IMG/VR virus record: IMGVR_UViG_3300009149_000023
Span: 1 to 64,000 of that record
Source: a virus
Strand: one strand, 5' to 3'
DNA: 64,000 bases
How positions within the stretch are numbered: position 1 is the stretch's first letter; the number at the start of each line of letters is the position of its first letter. Of this stretch, positions 24,579-32,619 are shown piece after piece. The notes under the pieces are model-generated. The model worked only from the letters and a program-made list of their open reading frames with translations. It ran no database searches and was not told the DNA's origin. Both the position numbers and the translations under genes were made by a program.

Positions 24579-27500
24579 TTGTATCTGCAAAGATTTAGAT
24601 TATTTAGTTCACGAGACCCTAAACTCCGGTTTGAAGACGAAGGTTATAGAATATTTACTATAGTGGAGAATTCAACTTTTCCTAAACTATATCCTAAGTC
24701 AGGCCTCATGAAAGAAGATTGCCGTATTGTAGTAATCCCTAAAGTTCAGACAAAGTTTGGTTTAGTGCAGACTGCTAAATTAAAATCCGATTACTCCGCA
24801 ACTAAATTAGTTTCGTATATTGATACACATACTATTAAAGAATCCGATAAGAATGCTTATATAGACTTAACACCTGTAATGGACTTTATGCGCCCACGTT
24901 TAAAAAGGTTTGATTCAGATGTTGCCTACAGAACATTTATGGCTATGATGGATAACCTAGATACAGGTCCAGGTAAAAAAGTTTTACTTTATATGCTTGA
25001 TATGACAAGGCCTGCAGCATTACGATTAACAGAGATGTATATAGCTGTATTGATTTATGCTATGATGCGAAGAAAGACTATGCCTTTCCATACAGTAATG
25101 TTTGGTGCTATTGGCGGTGGTAGTAAGTTTAGAAAGATTTATGAAGCTGACGATTCGTTAAACAGTTATCAAAAGATTATATCAACTATGAGGACTGAAC
25201 TTTCACATATGAGTTCAGGTGCCATGTCTATTGCAATGGCGCAGCAAATTAGCGAAGACTTAGATGTGCCTACAGAAAAGGTAATTCCTATTATAAAGAC
25301 TCTAATAAGTGATACACCCCCTGAGCAAAGATCTAGACTTATAAACCTCGCAAATGCTGATCCTAAGAAGATTAGGGAAATAGTAGTTAAGACTTCTCAG
25401 AAGATGACAGGGCATACTATCATTAAAGATCTACCTTTACAGCTAAAGAAAGTTGAAATGAAAACTTTGTCTGCTGATATGCCTAGTGCACAAATTACAC
25501 AAGTAACGGAGTTAACAAAAGCTAAGCAACCTGTTACTTCACTTGATATAAGTTCAGATCTTAATACACATTTAGTTATTCCTAGGATGACTTTAAACGT
25601 TAATTCAGTATCATTAGCTCCTTTAGTTAATCATGTTACTGGTAAAGAGTTTTCAACTACGTTGGATGTTAGCCCTAATCCTAAGTTTTCAGGAACTAAC
25701 CTTATTAAAGTTAAGATTGTTGATTCCAAGACAAATAAAACACAGGACATCGAAGCAATTATCCCTAACTTAAAGTCTGATGGATCCTTTAAGATGTATG
25801 GACAAACATATACACTTAAGAAACAAATTGCGTCACTTCCTGTAGCAAAGTATAAAGAGAATGAGATTTCTATTGAAACATTACTGACTAACTTTAAGCT
25901 TGTTCGCAAAAAAGTAGGGCATAAAGTTTATATCAATTTCAGTAAGTATACTTCACTGCCTTTATTCTATTATTTAGCTGCTGTTATAGGACCAGAAGCT
26001 CTTTGTAAGAAACTAGACATCGAGGTCACTAAAACAGGAAAAGGTTTAACACTGCAACCTAAAGGTGGCTTAGGTTCAATAATTTCTCCAAAGATGCTAG
26101 AATCAACTGACAAAGACTACTTTAAAAAAGAGTTAGAGAAGATGATAGGTAACAGAGGATTAATTCACTACTTAGTAGAGAAGCTTCCAGAAAAAGCAAT
26201 AGATCCTAGCACGCTTGATTTACTTAAAACATCTAAGATGCCAACTAATTTTATTGATATGATTATATTTGCAGCAACAAAACTGGTTAAGGATTTACCG
26301 GAAGCTCCTAATGACCTACATCATAGAAGAATAAGATCAACAGAAGTAGTTAATAAGATATTCTTATCTGGCTTAGATAGAGCACTTAGTACTTATAAAC
26401 AGGATGTAGCTTCTGGTAGAGTAGATGCTGACATTGTAATTGATCCTAACTTTGTTATGAATACTTTGAGAGAAACGGGTGCTATAGACTTTGCGGAAAG
26501 TAAACCTAATCCTGTAGCAGAAATTGCTAGTAAGAATAAAGTAAATTATTCAGGCTATGCTACGTTTAGATCAGAGAATACTCCTATAGCTTTTAGAGAT
26601 ATTCATCCGTCACAGAAAGGATTACTTGATCCAATCGAAACAGCAAAAGATTCTTCAGTGGGAGATCAATTATATTTAACAGTATCTCCTAACATAATGT
26701 CTAATAATAATCTTTTTGTTCCTACAAGCAACCCTGATTCAATGCTAGGCTATACAACTAGCTTAACTCCTTTTCTTGAATCTTCTGCTACCGCACGTAC
26801 AAACATGGGAACCTCTCATACAAAGCAAGCAGTACCTATAGTTGAGTCTGAAGCACCTTTTGTTATGAGTGGTATAGAAGGTGTCTATAAAGACATTACT
26901 TCTGACAAGTTTATTACTAAGTCACCTGTAGACGGAAAAGTTACTTCTATTAAGAAAACTTATATGACTATTACAGACAAGGCTAAAAAGACACATAAGA
27001 TCAATCTTGTTAAACCGCATATTACTACAGGAACAGGTATAGCAATAAATAATGTACATGCACCCGTTGTAAGTGTAGGTGATAACGTAAAGGTAAAGGA
27101 TATCCTAGCTGAAAACTTTACCTTCAAAGGCGGCATTCTTGCTATAGGAAAGAACTTGCTCTGTGCCTTTGCTTTATACAATTCTACTAATTACATGGAT
27201 GGTGTTATCATATCATCACATTTAAAAGAGAGCATGGCTGTTGAAGAGATTAGTAAAAAAGTAGTGTATGTAAATCCTGAAACAGATAGAATACTTCATT
27301 TTCATTCTAAGCTAGGACCTATTGGAAAGAATACAACGCTTATTAAGTATGATACTTCTGCTTTTAACATAGCAGCTTATGAAAGGTCAGTAGTTACAGT
27401 AAAAGGAAATGCTATAGGATCATTAGAAGCTATTGTATTAAAAGCACCTAAGAAGTCCTTAGCAGATGAGCTGTTACGAAAACTTCCAGACATAGATAAG

Positions 27501-28430
27501 AGTAATATAACTGTTATCATTAAGGATGACATAGATAAAACCGTCGAGCTTACATTTGAAGTTAAGTTACTGAATACTCTTAAAGTTGGAGACAAGTTTG
27601 GTAATAAGCACGGAAACAAAGGTGTTATTAATCACATCATTCCTGAAGAAGAAACTCCTTACATTGTAGAAGATGGAAGATGGTTAGATTGTGTATTAAA
27701 TCCTTTGGGACTGTTTGGTCGAACTAACTGGGGACAGTATAAAGAATTATTGGTGTCTGCTATATTGTATGAGTTTAACAAACAGTTTGTAGAGATATAC
27801 AAAGTCAAAGGAAGGAAAGCAGCTTCTGAATATTTTGCTTCTTCTGCTGTTAAGTTAAACAAGATTAAAGATTATGACAAACTAATTCTTTCTAGGCTTA
27901 ACAGGATGTCTGACAAACAGATGAAGGAATTAGTTACTAGCATTAAAAAGGAAGAGCAATTACTTCCTATACACATTCCTCCATTCAAGAGTGCTTCGTA
28001 TAGTGATCTATTAGCATTAGGAGAACAGCTAAATGTAGTTAAGACTATTAGATGTCCTGAACTTGGTAAAGATATTAGAGCATTAGTAGGTTACATGTAT
28101 TTCCATAGGCTAGAGCATTTACCTGAGTACAAATTAAATGCTAGGTCTACAGGTGTTTATAGATACAGAACTAAGCAGCCTGTTGCTGGAAAGAAGATGA
28201 TGGGTGGACAAAGATTTGGAGAAATGGAAAATTGGTGTTTACTTTCACATGATTGTCCTACAATAATGCAAGAGTTTAAGACAGTGCAGTCTGATGACTT
28301 TGATTATAAGAATAAAGTTATAACACAGATACTAAATGGTGAAGTTCCTGAAATGCCTGCAACTAAACAGCATACTGCAATTTACGATATGTTCAAAGCT
28401 TTAATGACCGGGTTGCATATAGATATTTAA
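24579..28430 (+). CDS. DNA-directed RNA polymerase beta subunit, single chain
   Basis: A 1283-residue protein starting at TTG, 5 bases after a perfect AGGAGG and 9 bases after the beta-prime stop. The C-terminal core motifs of beta are clear: 'GDKFGNKHGNKG' (1004-1015, with the two active-site lysines Lys1006 and Lys1014), 'LNPLGLFGRTNWGQ' (from 1040), and 'GGQRFGEMENW' (1209-1219), which interlocks with beta-prime. 'GDQLYLTVSPNIMSNNNLF' is an upstream beta block. The N-terminal ~600 residues are more divergent. With beta-prime it makes the catalytic pair; no alpha, omega or recognisable sigma is in the window, as in other phage multisubunit polymerases. Likely reads the phage promoters marked in this list. 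Confidence 0.95.
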   Translation: MYLQRFRLFSSRDPKLRFEDEGYRIFTIVENSTFPKLYPKSGLMKEDCRIVVIPKVQTKFGLVQTAKLKSDYSATKLVSYIDTHTIKESDKNAYIDLTPVMDFMRPRLKRFDSDVAYRTFMAMMDNLDTGPGKKVLLYMLDMTRPAALRLTEMYIAVLIYAMMRRKTMPFHTVMFGAIGGGSKFRKIYEADDSLNSYQKIISTMRTELSHMSSGAMSIAMAQQISEDLDVPTEKVIPIIKTLISDTPPEQRSRLINLANADPKKIREIVVKTSQKMTGHTIIKDLPLQLKKVEMKTLSADMPSAQITQVTELTKAKQPVTSLDISSDLNTHLVIPRMTLNVNSVSLAPLVNHVTGKEFSTTLDVSPNPKFSGTNLIKVKIVDSKTNKTQDIEAIIPNLKSDGSFKMYGQTYTLKKQIASLPVAKYKENEISIETLLTNFKLVRKKVGHKVYINFSKYTSLPLFYYLAAVIGPEALCKKLDIEVTKTGKGLTLQPKGGLGSIISPKMLESTDKDYFKKELEKMIGNRGLIHYLVEKLPEKAIDPSTLDLLKTSKMPTNFIDMIIFAATKLVKDLPEAPNDLHHRRIRSTEVVNKIFLSGLDRALSTYKQDVASGRVDADIVIDPNFVMNTLRETGAIDFAESKPNPVAEIASKNKVNYSGYATFRSENTPIAFRDIHPSQKGLLDPIETAKDSSVGDQLYLTVSPNIMSNNNLFVPTSNPDSMLGYTTSLTPFLESSATARTNMGTSHTKQAVPIVESEAPFVMSGIEGVYKDITSDKFITKSPVDGKVTSIKKTYMTITDKAKKTHKINLVKPHITTGTGIAINNVHAPVVSVGDNVKVKDILAENFTFKGGILAIGKNLLCAFALYNSTNYMDGVIISSHLKESMAVEEISKKVVYVNPETDRILHFHSKLGPIGKNTTLIKYDTSAFNIAAYERSVVTVKGNAIGSLEAIVLKAPKKSLADELLRKLPDIDKSNITVIIKDDIDKTVELTFEVKLLNTLKVGDKFGNKHGNKGVINHIIPEEETPYIVEDGRWLDCVLNPLGLFGRTNWGQYKELLVSAILYEFNKQFVEIYKVKGRKAASEYFASSAVKLNKIKDYDKLILSRLNRMSDKQMKELVTSIKKEEQLLPIHIPPFKSASYSDLLALGEQLNVVKTIRCPELGKDIRALVGYMYFHRLEHLPEYKLNARSTGVYRYRTKQPVAGKKMMGGQRFGEMENWCLLSHDCPTIMQEFKTVQSDDFDYKNKVITQILNGEVPEMPATKQHTAIYDMFKALMTGLHIDI

Positions 28431-28529
28431 AAATCCCCGTGTAATTTCTCATAACAGTAGTATTTGTTATTATGGACAAATTAAACCCAGTTTTTATGTA
28501 CGAGGGTGCAAGATTAAACTTAGAGGAAA

Positions 28530-28883
28530 ATGATGGCTAAATTTTCTTCTGATAATCCTATTATTATTGTAGATAAAGGTGTTATAAATTTAATTCCTAT
28601 ACTAAGGGATGCTGTTATTTTAGTAGCAGTAAAACATCCTGAAAAGGGAAATAAGTATACAGCTCGTATAACTACTACATTAGGAAATACTTACAATCTA
28701 GGCTTATGGGATACAAGAGACGATGCCGAAACTTTTTTGCATGTTTTAGGTGATCTACTTTACGAGTATGCTGAAAATATTCAGAAATCGGAAAACTTTC
28801 CTGAAATGATGATGAAAACAACATCACAATCAGATGATATAGATACTAAGAAATTCTCAAGGATGTTAAGGTTTGATGATTAA
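28530..28883 (+). CDS. Unknown 117-aa protein
   Basis: Follows the polymerase after a 99-base gap with a weak stem. AGAGG precedes two consecutive ATG codons (28530 and 28533). It has a small alpha/beta fold pattern ('NPIIIVDKGVINLIPILRDAVILVAV', then 'YTARITTTLGNTYNLGL') and a Met/Asp-rich tail. It opens a run of small unknown genes. No family is recognised. Confidence 0.5.
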   Translation: MMAKFSSDNPIIIVDKGVINLIPILRDAVILVAVKHPEKGNKYTARITTTLGNTYNLGLWDTRDDAETFLHVLGDLLYEYAENIQKSENFPEMMMKTTSQSDDIDTKKFSRMLRFDD

Positions 28884-28988
28884 CTTTAACATATCATATT
28901 CAACAAGTCTGTTGACTCATTCACAATCTTTTTTAAACTTTGTAGATAATTTGCTGCCATTATACAGTTTTTATACAGGAGGTGCATA

Positions 28989-29171
28989 ATGTCTTGGGAA
29001 ACTACTTATATGCTTATGAGGCAAAATAGCTATACGTTTCTATGTGTAGGAGTACTACTAGCTGAATGTGGCTTGTTTTACTGGGCCTTTACATTAAAGC
29101 AGTGTGCGAAGAAAGAAGCTAGACTAGTTGAACAAGCACTTGGTAAAGTTAGGAAGATAACTAATGATTAA
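28989..29171 (+). CDS. Small single-pass membrane protein, 60 aa
   Basis: A perfect AGGAGG lies 6 bases before ATG. One hydrophobic span at about 15-35 ('YTFLCVGVLLAECGLFYWAF') is followed by a charged helix. Its end overlaps the next gene. Typical of small phage accessory membrane proteins; function unknown. Confidence 0.5.
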   Translation: MSWETTYMLMRQNSYTFLCVGVLLAECGLFYWAFTLKQCAKKEARLVEQALGKVRKITND

Positions 29172-29445
29172 TTTTCTAAAACTTAAGTGCAGGTTCGCGG
29201 AGATGGTTAATTTGAGGCTTTTACTAGAACAATGTGTCTCTATTACGAAACAAACATCAAACCACGACTCTGTACCCATAATAGTTTGTTATCTTCCAGG
29301 AAATGGTAATCAAGTATTTTACTATGAAAGTCACCAAGAGAATCTGCGTGACGCTGACTATGACAGATTATTCATGTATTTAAATGACATACAAGATACA
29401 AAAGAAAAACAACTCACTAGAAAATTAAATATGGAAGATAATTGA
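29164..29445 (+). CDS. Unknown small protein, 93 aa
   Basis: Overlaps the previous stop, with AGGAAG as RBS. Contains a likely beta-strand pair ('SVPIIVCYLPGNGNQVFYY') and a charged C-terminal helix. Part of the accessory run between polymerase and fibres. Not recognised. Confidence 0.45.
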   Translation: MINFLKLKCRFAEMVNLRLLLEQCVSITKQTSNHDSVPIIVCYLPGNGNQVFYYESHQENLRDADYDRLFMYLNDIQDTKEKQLTRKLNMEDN

Positions 29446-29453
29446 GGTAGTTT

Positions 29454-29714
29454 ATGAAAGTTAGAACAGGTTTTGTTTCTAATAGTAGTTCTGCTAGTTT
29501 TGTGATAGAAGATTTTACTTACCATATAACAGTTGAGCAAACCTATGCGCTTCTTAACTGTCATGATAAAATAAACGATTGTTGGGAAGTAAATGTAAGA
29601 ACAGGAGAGCGTCCTGAACTTAGAGGACACACTTTTATGGATAACGGGGACATGAGTCAATTTATGAATAAGATAAAAATACCTAAAGAATGCGTAGAGT
29701 GGGATGAAGACTAG
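29454..29714 (+). CDS. Small protein with N-terminal RTGFVSNSSSASF motif
   Basis: An 86-residue protein starting 'MKVRTGFVSNSSSASFVI'. This opening, a basic residue then 'TGFVSNSSSSSF', is in my recollection a recurring N-terminus of many otherwise unrelated small proteins of large phages, with unknown function. The Ser run could be a modification or sorting tag. GAGGT precedes ATG. The remainder contains two Cys and an acidic tail, with no catalytic motif. Confidence 0.6.
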   Translation: MKVRTGFVSNSSSASFVIEDFTYHITVEQTYALLNCHDKINDCWEVNVRTGERPELRGHTFMDNGDMSQFMNKIKIPKECVEWDED

Positions 29715-29973
29715 TAACTTTAATTTCTTGCATCAAAGACAAATTGACTATACGTTTCAGCCTGTATTGTTTGGCAGAAGGGAGTCTGCTTTCACTGTCC
29801 TTTACTCATACAGTAGAACTTTTCATAAAAGAAAAATATTAACAAAAAGGTACTTTAGCCAGTTCACATTACTAAATAGAAAAGAAATAATGCATATAGA
29901 AAAGAGAAAGGATAATTGGTTACATACTTGTTTATTTTTTGTGAGGTTTAACGATGAAAGATGTTTGCCATGA
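29704..29973 (+). CDS. Possible small basic protein, 89 aa
   Basis: This frame overlaps the previous gene by 11 bases and the next by 20 and has only a poor RBS (AGAG). The product is basic and aromatic-rich without a clear fold pattern. It fills what would otherwise be a 240-base gap, so I list it, but it could be spurious. Confidence 0.35.
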   Translation: MKTSNFNFLHQRQIDYTFQPVLFGRRESAFTVLYSYSRTFHKRKILTKRYFSQFTLLNRKEIMHIEKRKDNWLHTCLFFVRFNDERCLP

Positions 29974-30244
29974 TTGTATCCTACAACGTTATCTACTTAA
30001 ATCTGCAAAACATATAATGCCTGATACAACTGGACAGTGGGATGTAGTAATTGCTAAACCTTATAGTCCAGGTAATCCCGAGGAAGATGCAGAACTTACA
30101 CGTATTGTTAATAGAGAATGTTTTTTAAATACGATGTTTTCAGGAGTTATACAAGAAGTGATTACATATAGAAACGGAACTAAAATTACAGTAATAGAAC
30201 CCCGATTAGCTGTGAGGAGTATACATTGTCAACTACTCAAATAA
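29954..30244 (+). CDS. Unknown 96-aa protein with CHDC
   Basis: Starts 'MKDVCHDCILQRYL' after GAGGT. The Cys-X2-Cys at positions 5 and 8 could contribute to a metal site, but no second pair is seen. The middle is acidic. Overlaps both neighbours slightly, as elsewhere in this accessory run. Not recognised. Confidence 0.48.
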   Translation: MKDVCHDCILQRYLLKSAKHIMPDTTGQWDVVIAKPYSPGNPEEDAELTRIVNRECFLNTMFSGVIQEVITYRNGTKITVIEPRLAVRSIHCQLLK

Positions 30245-30573
30245 AGCCACGTGAGCAAATGAGTTTTATAGGAACGAATGATACACCTAGAGACTTTTGT
30301 CATATTATTACTGCAATATGTAAACCATGGTGGGTACGTAATCATCTTCGGTATGCTGTGGAACCAAGTTATACAGGAAGTGACTATGGTTTTTCTACAT
30401 TCTCTTCAAATGATCAACATATACTTGCAGCAGCTGATTGTTATTGTTTTGGTAATAGAGTTGAGATAAGGAGTTATGATTTTAATGAAGCTTATTCGAG
30501 GAATGAGTATGATTGCAAACCAGCTAATAGTCGCATAAGTTGGATAACGGAAAGAAGGTATATATGGTCATAG
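30226..30573 (+). CDS. Unknown 115-aa protein, TTG start
   Basis: Starts at TTG (MSTTQIKPRE), 6 bases after GAGGAG. Aromatic-rich, with 'DFCHIITAICKPWWVRNHLRY' and 'DYGFSTFSSNDQHILAAADCYCFGN'. It shares a loose plan with the following 30564-30827 gene. No motif recognised. Confidence 0.45.
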   Translation: MSTTQIKPREQMSFIGTNDTPRDFCHIITAICKPWWVRNHLRYAVEPSYTGSDYGFSTFSSNDQHILAAADCYCFGNRVEIRSYDFNEAYSRNEYDCKPANSRISWITERRYIWS

Positions 30574-30827
30574 CTTCGACTGATGTTTCATTGTTTCCTA
30601 CATGTAACATATCACGACAAGAATCTTCTCAACGATATTTAATAAGCTGTTTTTTACAAGCACGTGTTAATCGTCAGCAAGAATGGTTTAACCATGAGGA
30701 GCATTGCATTATGTATAGACGACTGTTTGGTTCAACCCGCCATCGGCTTATTTTAAGCAGTGTTAAAGGTGGCTATACACTAATAACATCTATATTTAAT
30801 AATGAGGGGAAGCGCGAGTATTTATGA
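30564..30827 (+). CDS. Unknown 87-aa protein
   Basis: I choose the ATG at 30564, 5 bases after AGAAGG, rather than the in-frame TTG at 30540. Contains 'FPTCNISRQESSQRYLISCFL' and 'HRLILSSVKGGYTLITSIF'. Overlaps the end of the previous gene. Function unknown. Confidence 0.45.
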   Translation: MVIASTDVSLFPTCNISRQESSQRYLISCFLQARVNRQQEWFNHEEHCIMYRRLFGSTRHRLILSSVKGGYTLITSIFNNEGKREYL

Positions 30828-30906
30828 ATGACATTGACAATCTTACATTTTTTAAATCCTTCTTTGTTCTAAATATGAACTAACACATTTTAGGAAGGTA
30901 AGGGCT

Positions 30907-31041
30907 ATGAATACTAGATGTATAGAATTGAGTTGTGACACAGCAGCTGAAGCCCTCATAAGTTTTTATATATTTTCACATTCTTGTTTCATTATAGACA
31001 AGGGTGAAAAAAGCTCGATAGCACGAAGAAGGTTTTTATGA
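30907..31041 (+). CDS. 44-aa partial paralogue of the next gene
   Basis: Small frame with GGAAGG upstream of ATG, reading 'MNTRCIELSCDTAAEALISF' and ending 'ARRRFL'. Residues 11-25 (DTAAEALISFYIFSH) are identical to part of the C-terminal half of the 31038-31265 protein, and both end in 'RRFL'. The DNA behind this identity is a 42-bp perfect repeat. The stop overlaps the next start (ATGA). It is either a truncated duplicate still translated, or a leader peptide left by duplication. Confidence 0.55.
   Translation: MNTRCIELSCDTAAEALISFYIFSHSCFIIDKGEKSSIARRRFL
30940..30981 (+). repeat. 42-bp direct repeat, copy 1
   Basis: Starts ACAGCAGCTG and ends TTTTCACAT; identical to 31158-31199. The distance between copies is 218 bases. 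Both copies are in the same reading frame of adjacent paralogous genes. Confidence 0.9.
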
Positions 31042-31265
31042 ATGAAATTAACATAGACTACTTTACTGTAAAGTTTCAGAATGAGGATCGAAAATTGATA
31101 TATTTTAAAAGGGGACGAAGTTTTGAACATAACTGTCATACAGCAATTCTTTATGATACAGCAGCTGAAGCCCTCATAAGTTTTTATATATTTTCACATG
31201 CAGCTTATATCGTTGAATGGTGTGACAAGCGTGCAGTAGAACAAAGGAGGTTTTTATGGGTTTAA
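31038..31265 (+). CDS. Unknown 75-aa protein, duplicated C-terminus
   Basis: AGAAGG then TTTTT precedes ATG, the same leader as the next gene (AGGAGGTTTTT). The N-terminal half ('DYFTVKFQNEDRKLIYFKRG') is beta-like; the C-terminal half contains 'DTAAEALISFYIFSH', also present in the 30907-31041 frame. Not recognised. Confidence 0.52.
   Translation: MNEINIDYFTVKFQNEDRKLIYFKRGRSFEHNCHTAILYDTAAEALISFYIFSHAAYIVEWCDKRAVEQRRFLWV
31158..31199 (+). repeat. 42-bp direct repeat, copy 2
   Basis: Identical to 30940-30981. Together with the similar leaders and 'RRFL' ends, it shows a recent tandem duplication of a small gene. Confidence 0.9.
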
Positions 31266-31807
31266 AAATAGCAAAGCTTTCTGAGAATTTTTATCAGAAA
31301 GAGGAATTACGATTCATTAAATACTGTTGCCAGAAATACTTAGATAAGAATCCTGGCTGGAGAGATGAGTTTGACGAACAATTTCATATTAGATTTTGTC
31401 ATCATATGTGTACATGTTGGATGGATGATAAATGGTTTGATGATGAAAACTTCCTGATACGTATGATGGGTATGTTATTTTGCGGCGTTCCAAGAATTGT
31501 TAATAACAAAGAAAGAGCTATGCAAGTATTGTCGGAGCTCTATAGCTTAACGCAGGATAGTTTAATTACCTTATCAGAATTAATAGGTGAATTATCCTAT
31601 AGAGTAGTAGAGGATCGTAAAGAGTTTAAGTTTCATGATTTGAATACTTACTACCTTAACAGTAGATTTGAATATATTTTTGAGATAGTAAAAACTCCTG
31701 CAATAGTTAGAGTACTTACTTTCCTAAAACCATACAATGAGCAAATGCATAAGATAGTAAAAAACGAACTCATAAAGGAAAGTGATAATGAGGTTATAGG
31801 AGCATGA
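31256..31807 (+). CDS. Unknown helical protein, 183 aa
   Basis: RBS AAAGGAGG precedes ATG. All-helical, rich in Glu, Phe, Tyr and Trp, with a Cys/His-rich stretch near residues 35-55 ('FHIRFCHHMCTCWMDDKWF') that could bind a metal. It overlaps both neighbours and belongs to the accessory run. Not recognised. Confidence 0.52.
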   Translation: MGLKIAKLSENFYQKEELRFIKYCCQKYLDKNPGWRDEFDEQFHIRFCHHMCTCWMDDKWFDDENFLIRMMGMLFCGVPRIVNNKERAMQVLSELYSLTQDSLITLSELIGELSYRVVEDRKEFKFHDLNTYYLNSRFEYIFEIVKTPAIVRVLTFLKPYNEQMHKIVKNELIKESDNEVIGA

Positions 31808-32073
31808 CTAAATCAATCTTTAACCATATCTCACACTCCTATATATTTCAGAATACTGCATTAAGTCAAAAGAAGTTTTCTGAAAGGATAGTAACAAGTT
31901 ACCCACACCATAGAAAAAGAACAGTAATCTTAGAGCTCACATTACATCAGATGATTATTGCTTATGCCTATCAATTTTTGTTTACTATTAGATGGTTTCC
32001 TTTAAAAGACCCTCGTCACTTAAACATAAGTCTCCTAAGGCCACACCTCTACAACTGGAAACACACTAAGTAG
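31804..32073 (+). CDS. Unknown small basic protein, 89 aa
   Basis: AGGAG lies close before the ATG and the start overlaps the previous stop (ATGA). Basic and His/aromatic-rich ('HRKRTVILELTLHQMIIAYAYQFL'). No motif is seen. It is the last gene before the SpeD gene. Confidence 0.45.
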   Translation: MTKSIFNHISHSYIFQNTALSQKKFSERIVTSYPHHRKRTVILELTLHQMIIAYAYQFLFTIRWFPLKDPRHLNISLLRPHLYNWKHTK

Positions 32074-32117
32074 CCGTTTTGTATTAATATCTTATACATA
32101 AAGGGAGGGTTCATGAA

Positions 32118-32507
32118 ATGGCTTTAGGGTCCCACATAATAGTTGATTTAGAAAATTGCGACAAAGCTTTGCTTAACGATGCTACCTTTATTGAACAACT
32201 TCTAAAAGACGCTGTAGTTGTAGCAGGTGCTACCGAGTTAAATACTTATGTACACTCATTTAATCCGCAAGGTATAACGGGTGCTACTGTTTTAGCTGAG
32301 TCACATATCACTATACATACTTTTCCAGAGTTAGGCGTAGCTTGTTTAGACGCTTTTACTTGTGGAGATCATACCAAACCACAAGCAGCTATTGATCATA
32401 TGGCTAAAGCATTGAAAGGAACGATGAATGAAATAACTGGTCTTACTAGAGGGAAAGATTTTAAGTTTCTTACCGAAGAAGAAAGGAATGCTATAGTTTA
32501 TGACTAA
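32118..32507 (+). CDS. speD: S-adenosylmethionine decarboxylase-like pyruvoyl enzyme
   Basis: A 129-residue protein with GGGAGGG before ATG. It matches the class 1b (Bacillus/Thermotoga type) proenzyme along its length. The self-cleavage site is 'LAESHITIHTFPE', cutting between Glu61 and Ser62 so that Ser62 becomes the pyruvoyl group. The processing His67 and catalytic Cys82 ('AFTCGDHTKP') are present. The reaction would be decarboxylation of S-adenosylmethionine to the aminopropyl donor for spermidine. Some SpeD homologues are known to have changed to ornithine or arginine decarboxylation, so the substrate is not certain. Residues after ~112 are not SpeD: they match the start of a helix-turn-helix module cut by the TAA stop (see 32508). 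Confidence 0.92.
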   Translation: MALGSHIIVDLENCDKALLNDATFIEQLLKDAVVVAGATELNTYVHSFNPQGITGATVLAESHITIHTFPELGVACLDAFTCGDHTKPQAAIDHMAKALKGTMNEITGLTRGKDFKFLTEEERNAIVYD

Positions 32508-32609
32508 GTACGAACTCTTAGGAAACAGGGTGTTAAGAGAAAAGACATTGCTAAGAAATTTAATATGCGTTATGAGATGATTTGGGCTATTTGCAAGGAT
32601 ACTACATAA
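32508..32609 (+). pseudogene. Helix-turn-helix segment in frame after the speD stop
   Basis: Directly after the speD TAA, the same frame continues for 33 sense codons and reads 'VRTLRKQGVKRKDIAKKF', then 'NMRYEMIWAICKDTT', then TAA. Together with the last speD residues ('FLTEEERNAIVYD') this is a textbook HTH layout: helix 1, 'LRKQGVKRKDIAKKFNM' turn, recognition helix 'RYEMIWAICK'. There is no start codon or RBS for the segment alone. It is either the remains of a SpeD-HTH fusion broken by one stop, or a readthrough extension. Confidence 0.6.
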
Positions 32610-32619
32610 AGGAGCACAC

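Noticed and set aside
28431-28529. Stem ATAACA/TGTTAT after RNA polymerase beta
   Set aside because: Short and without a following T-run; not enough for a terminator.
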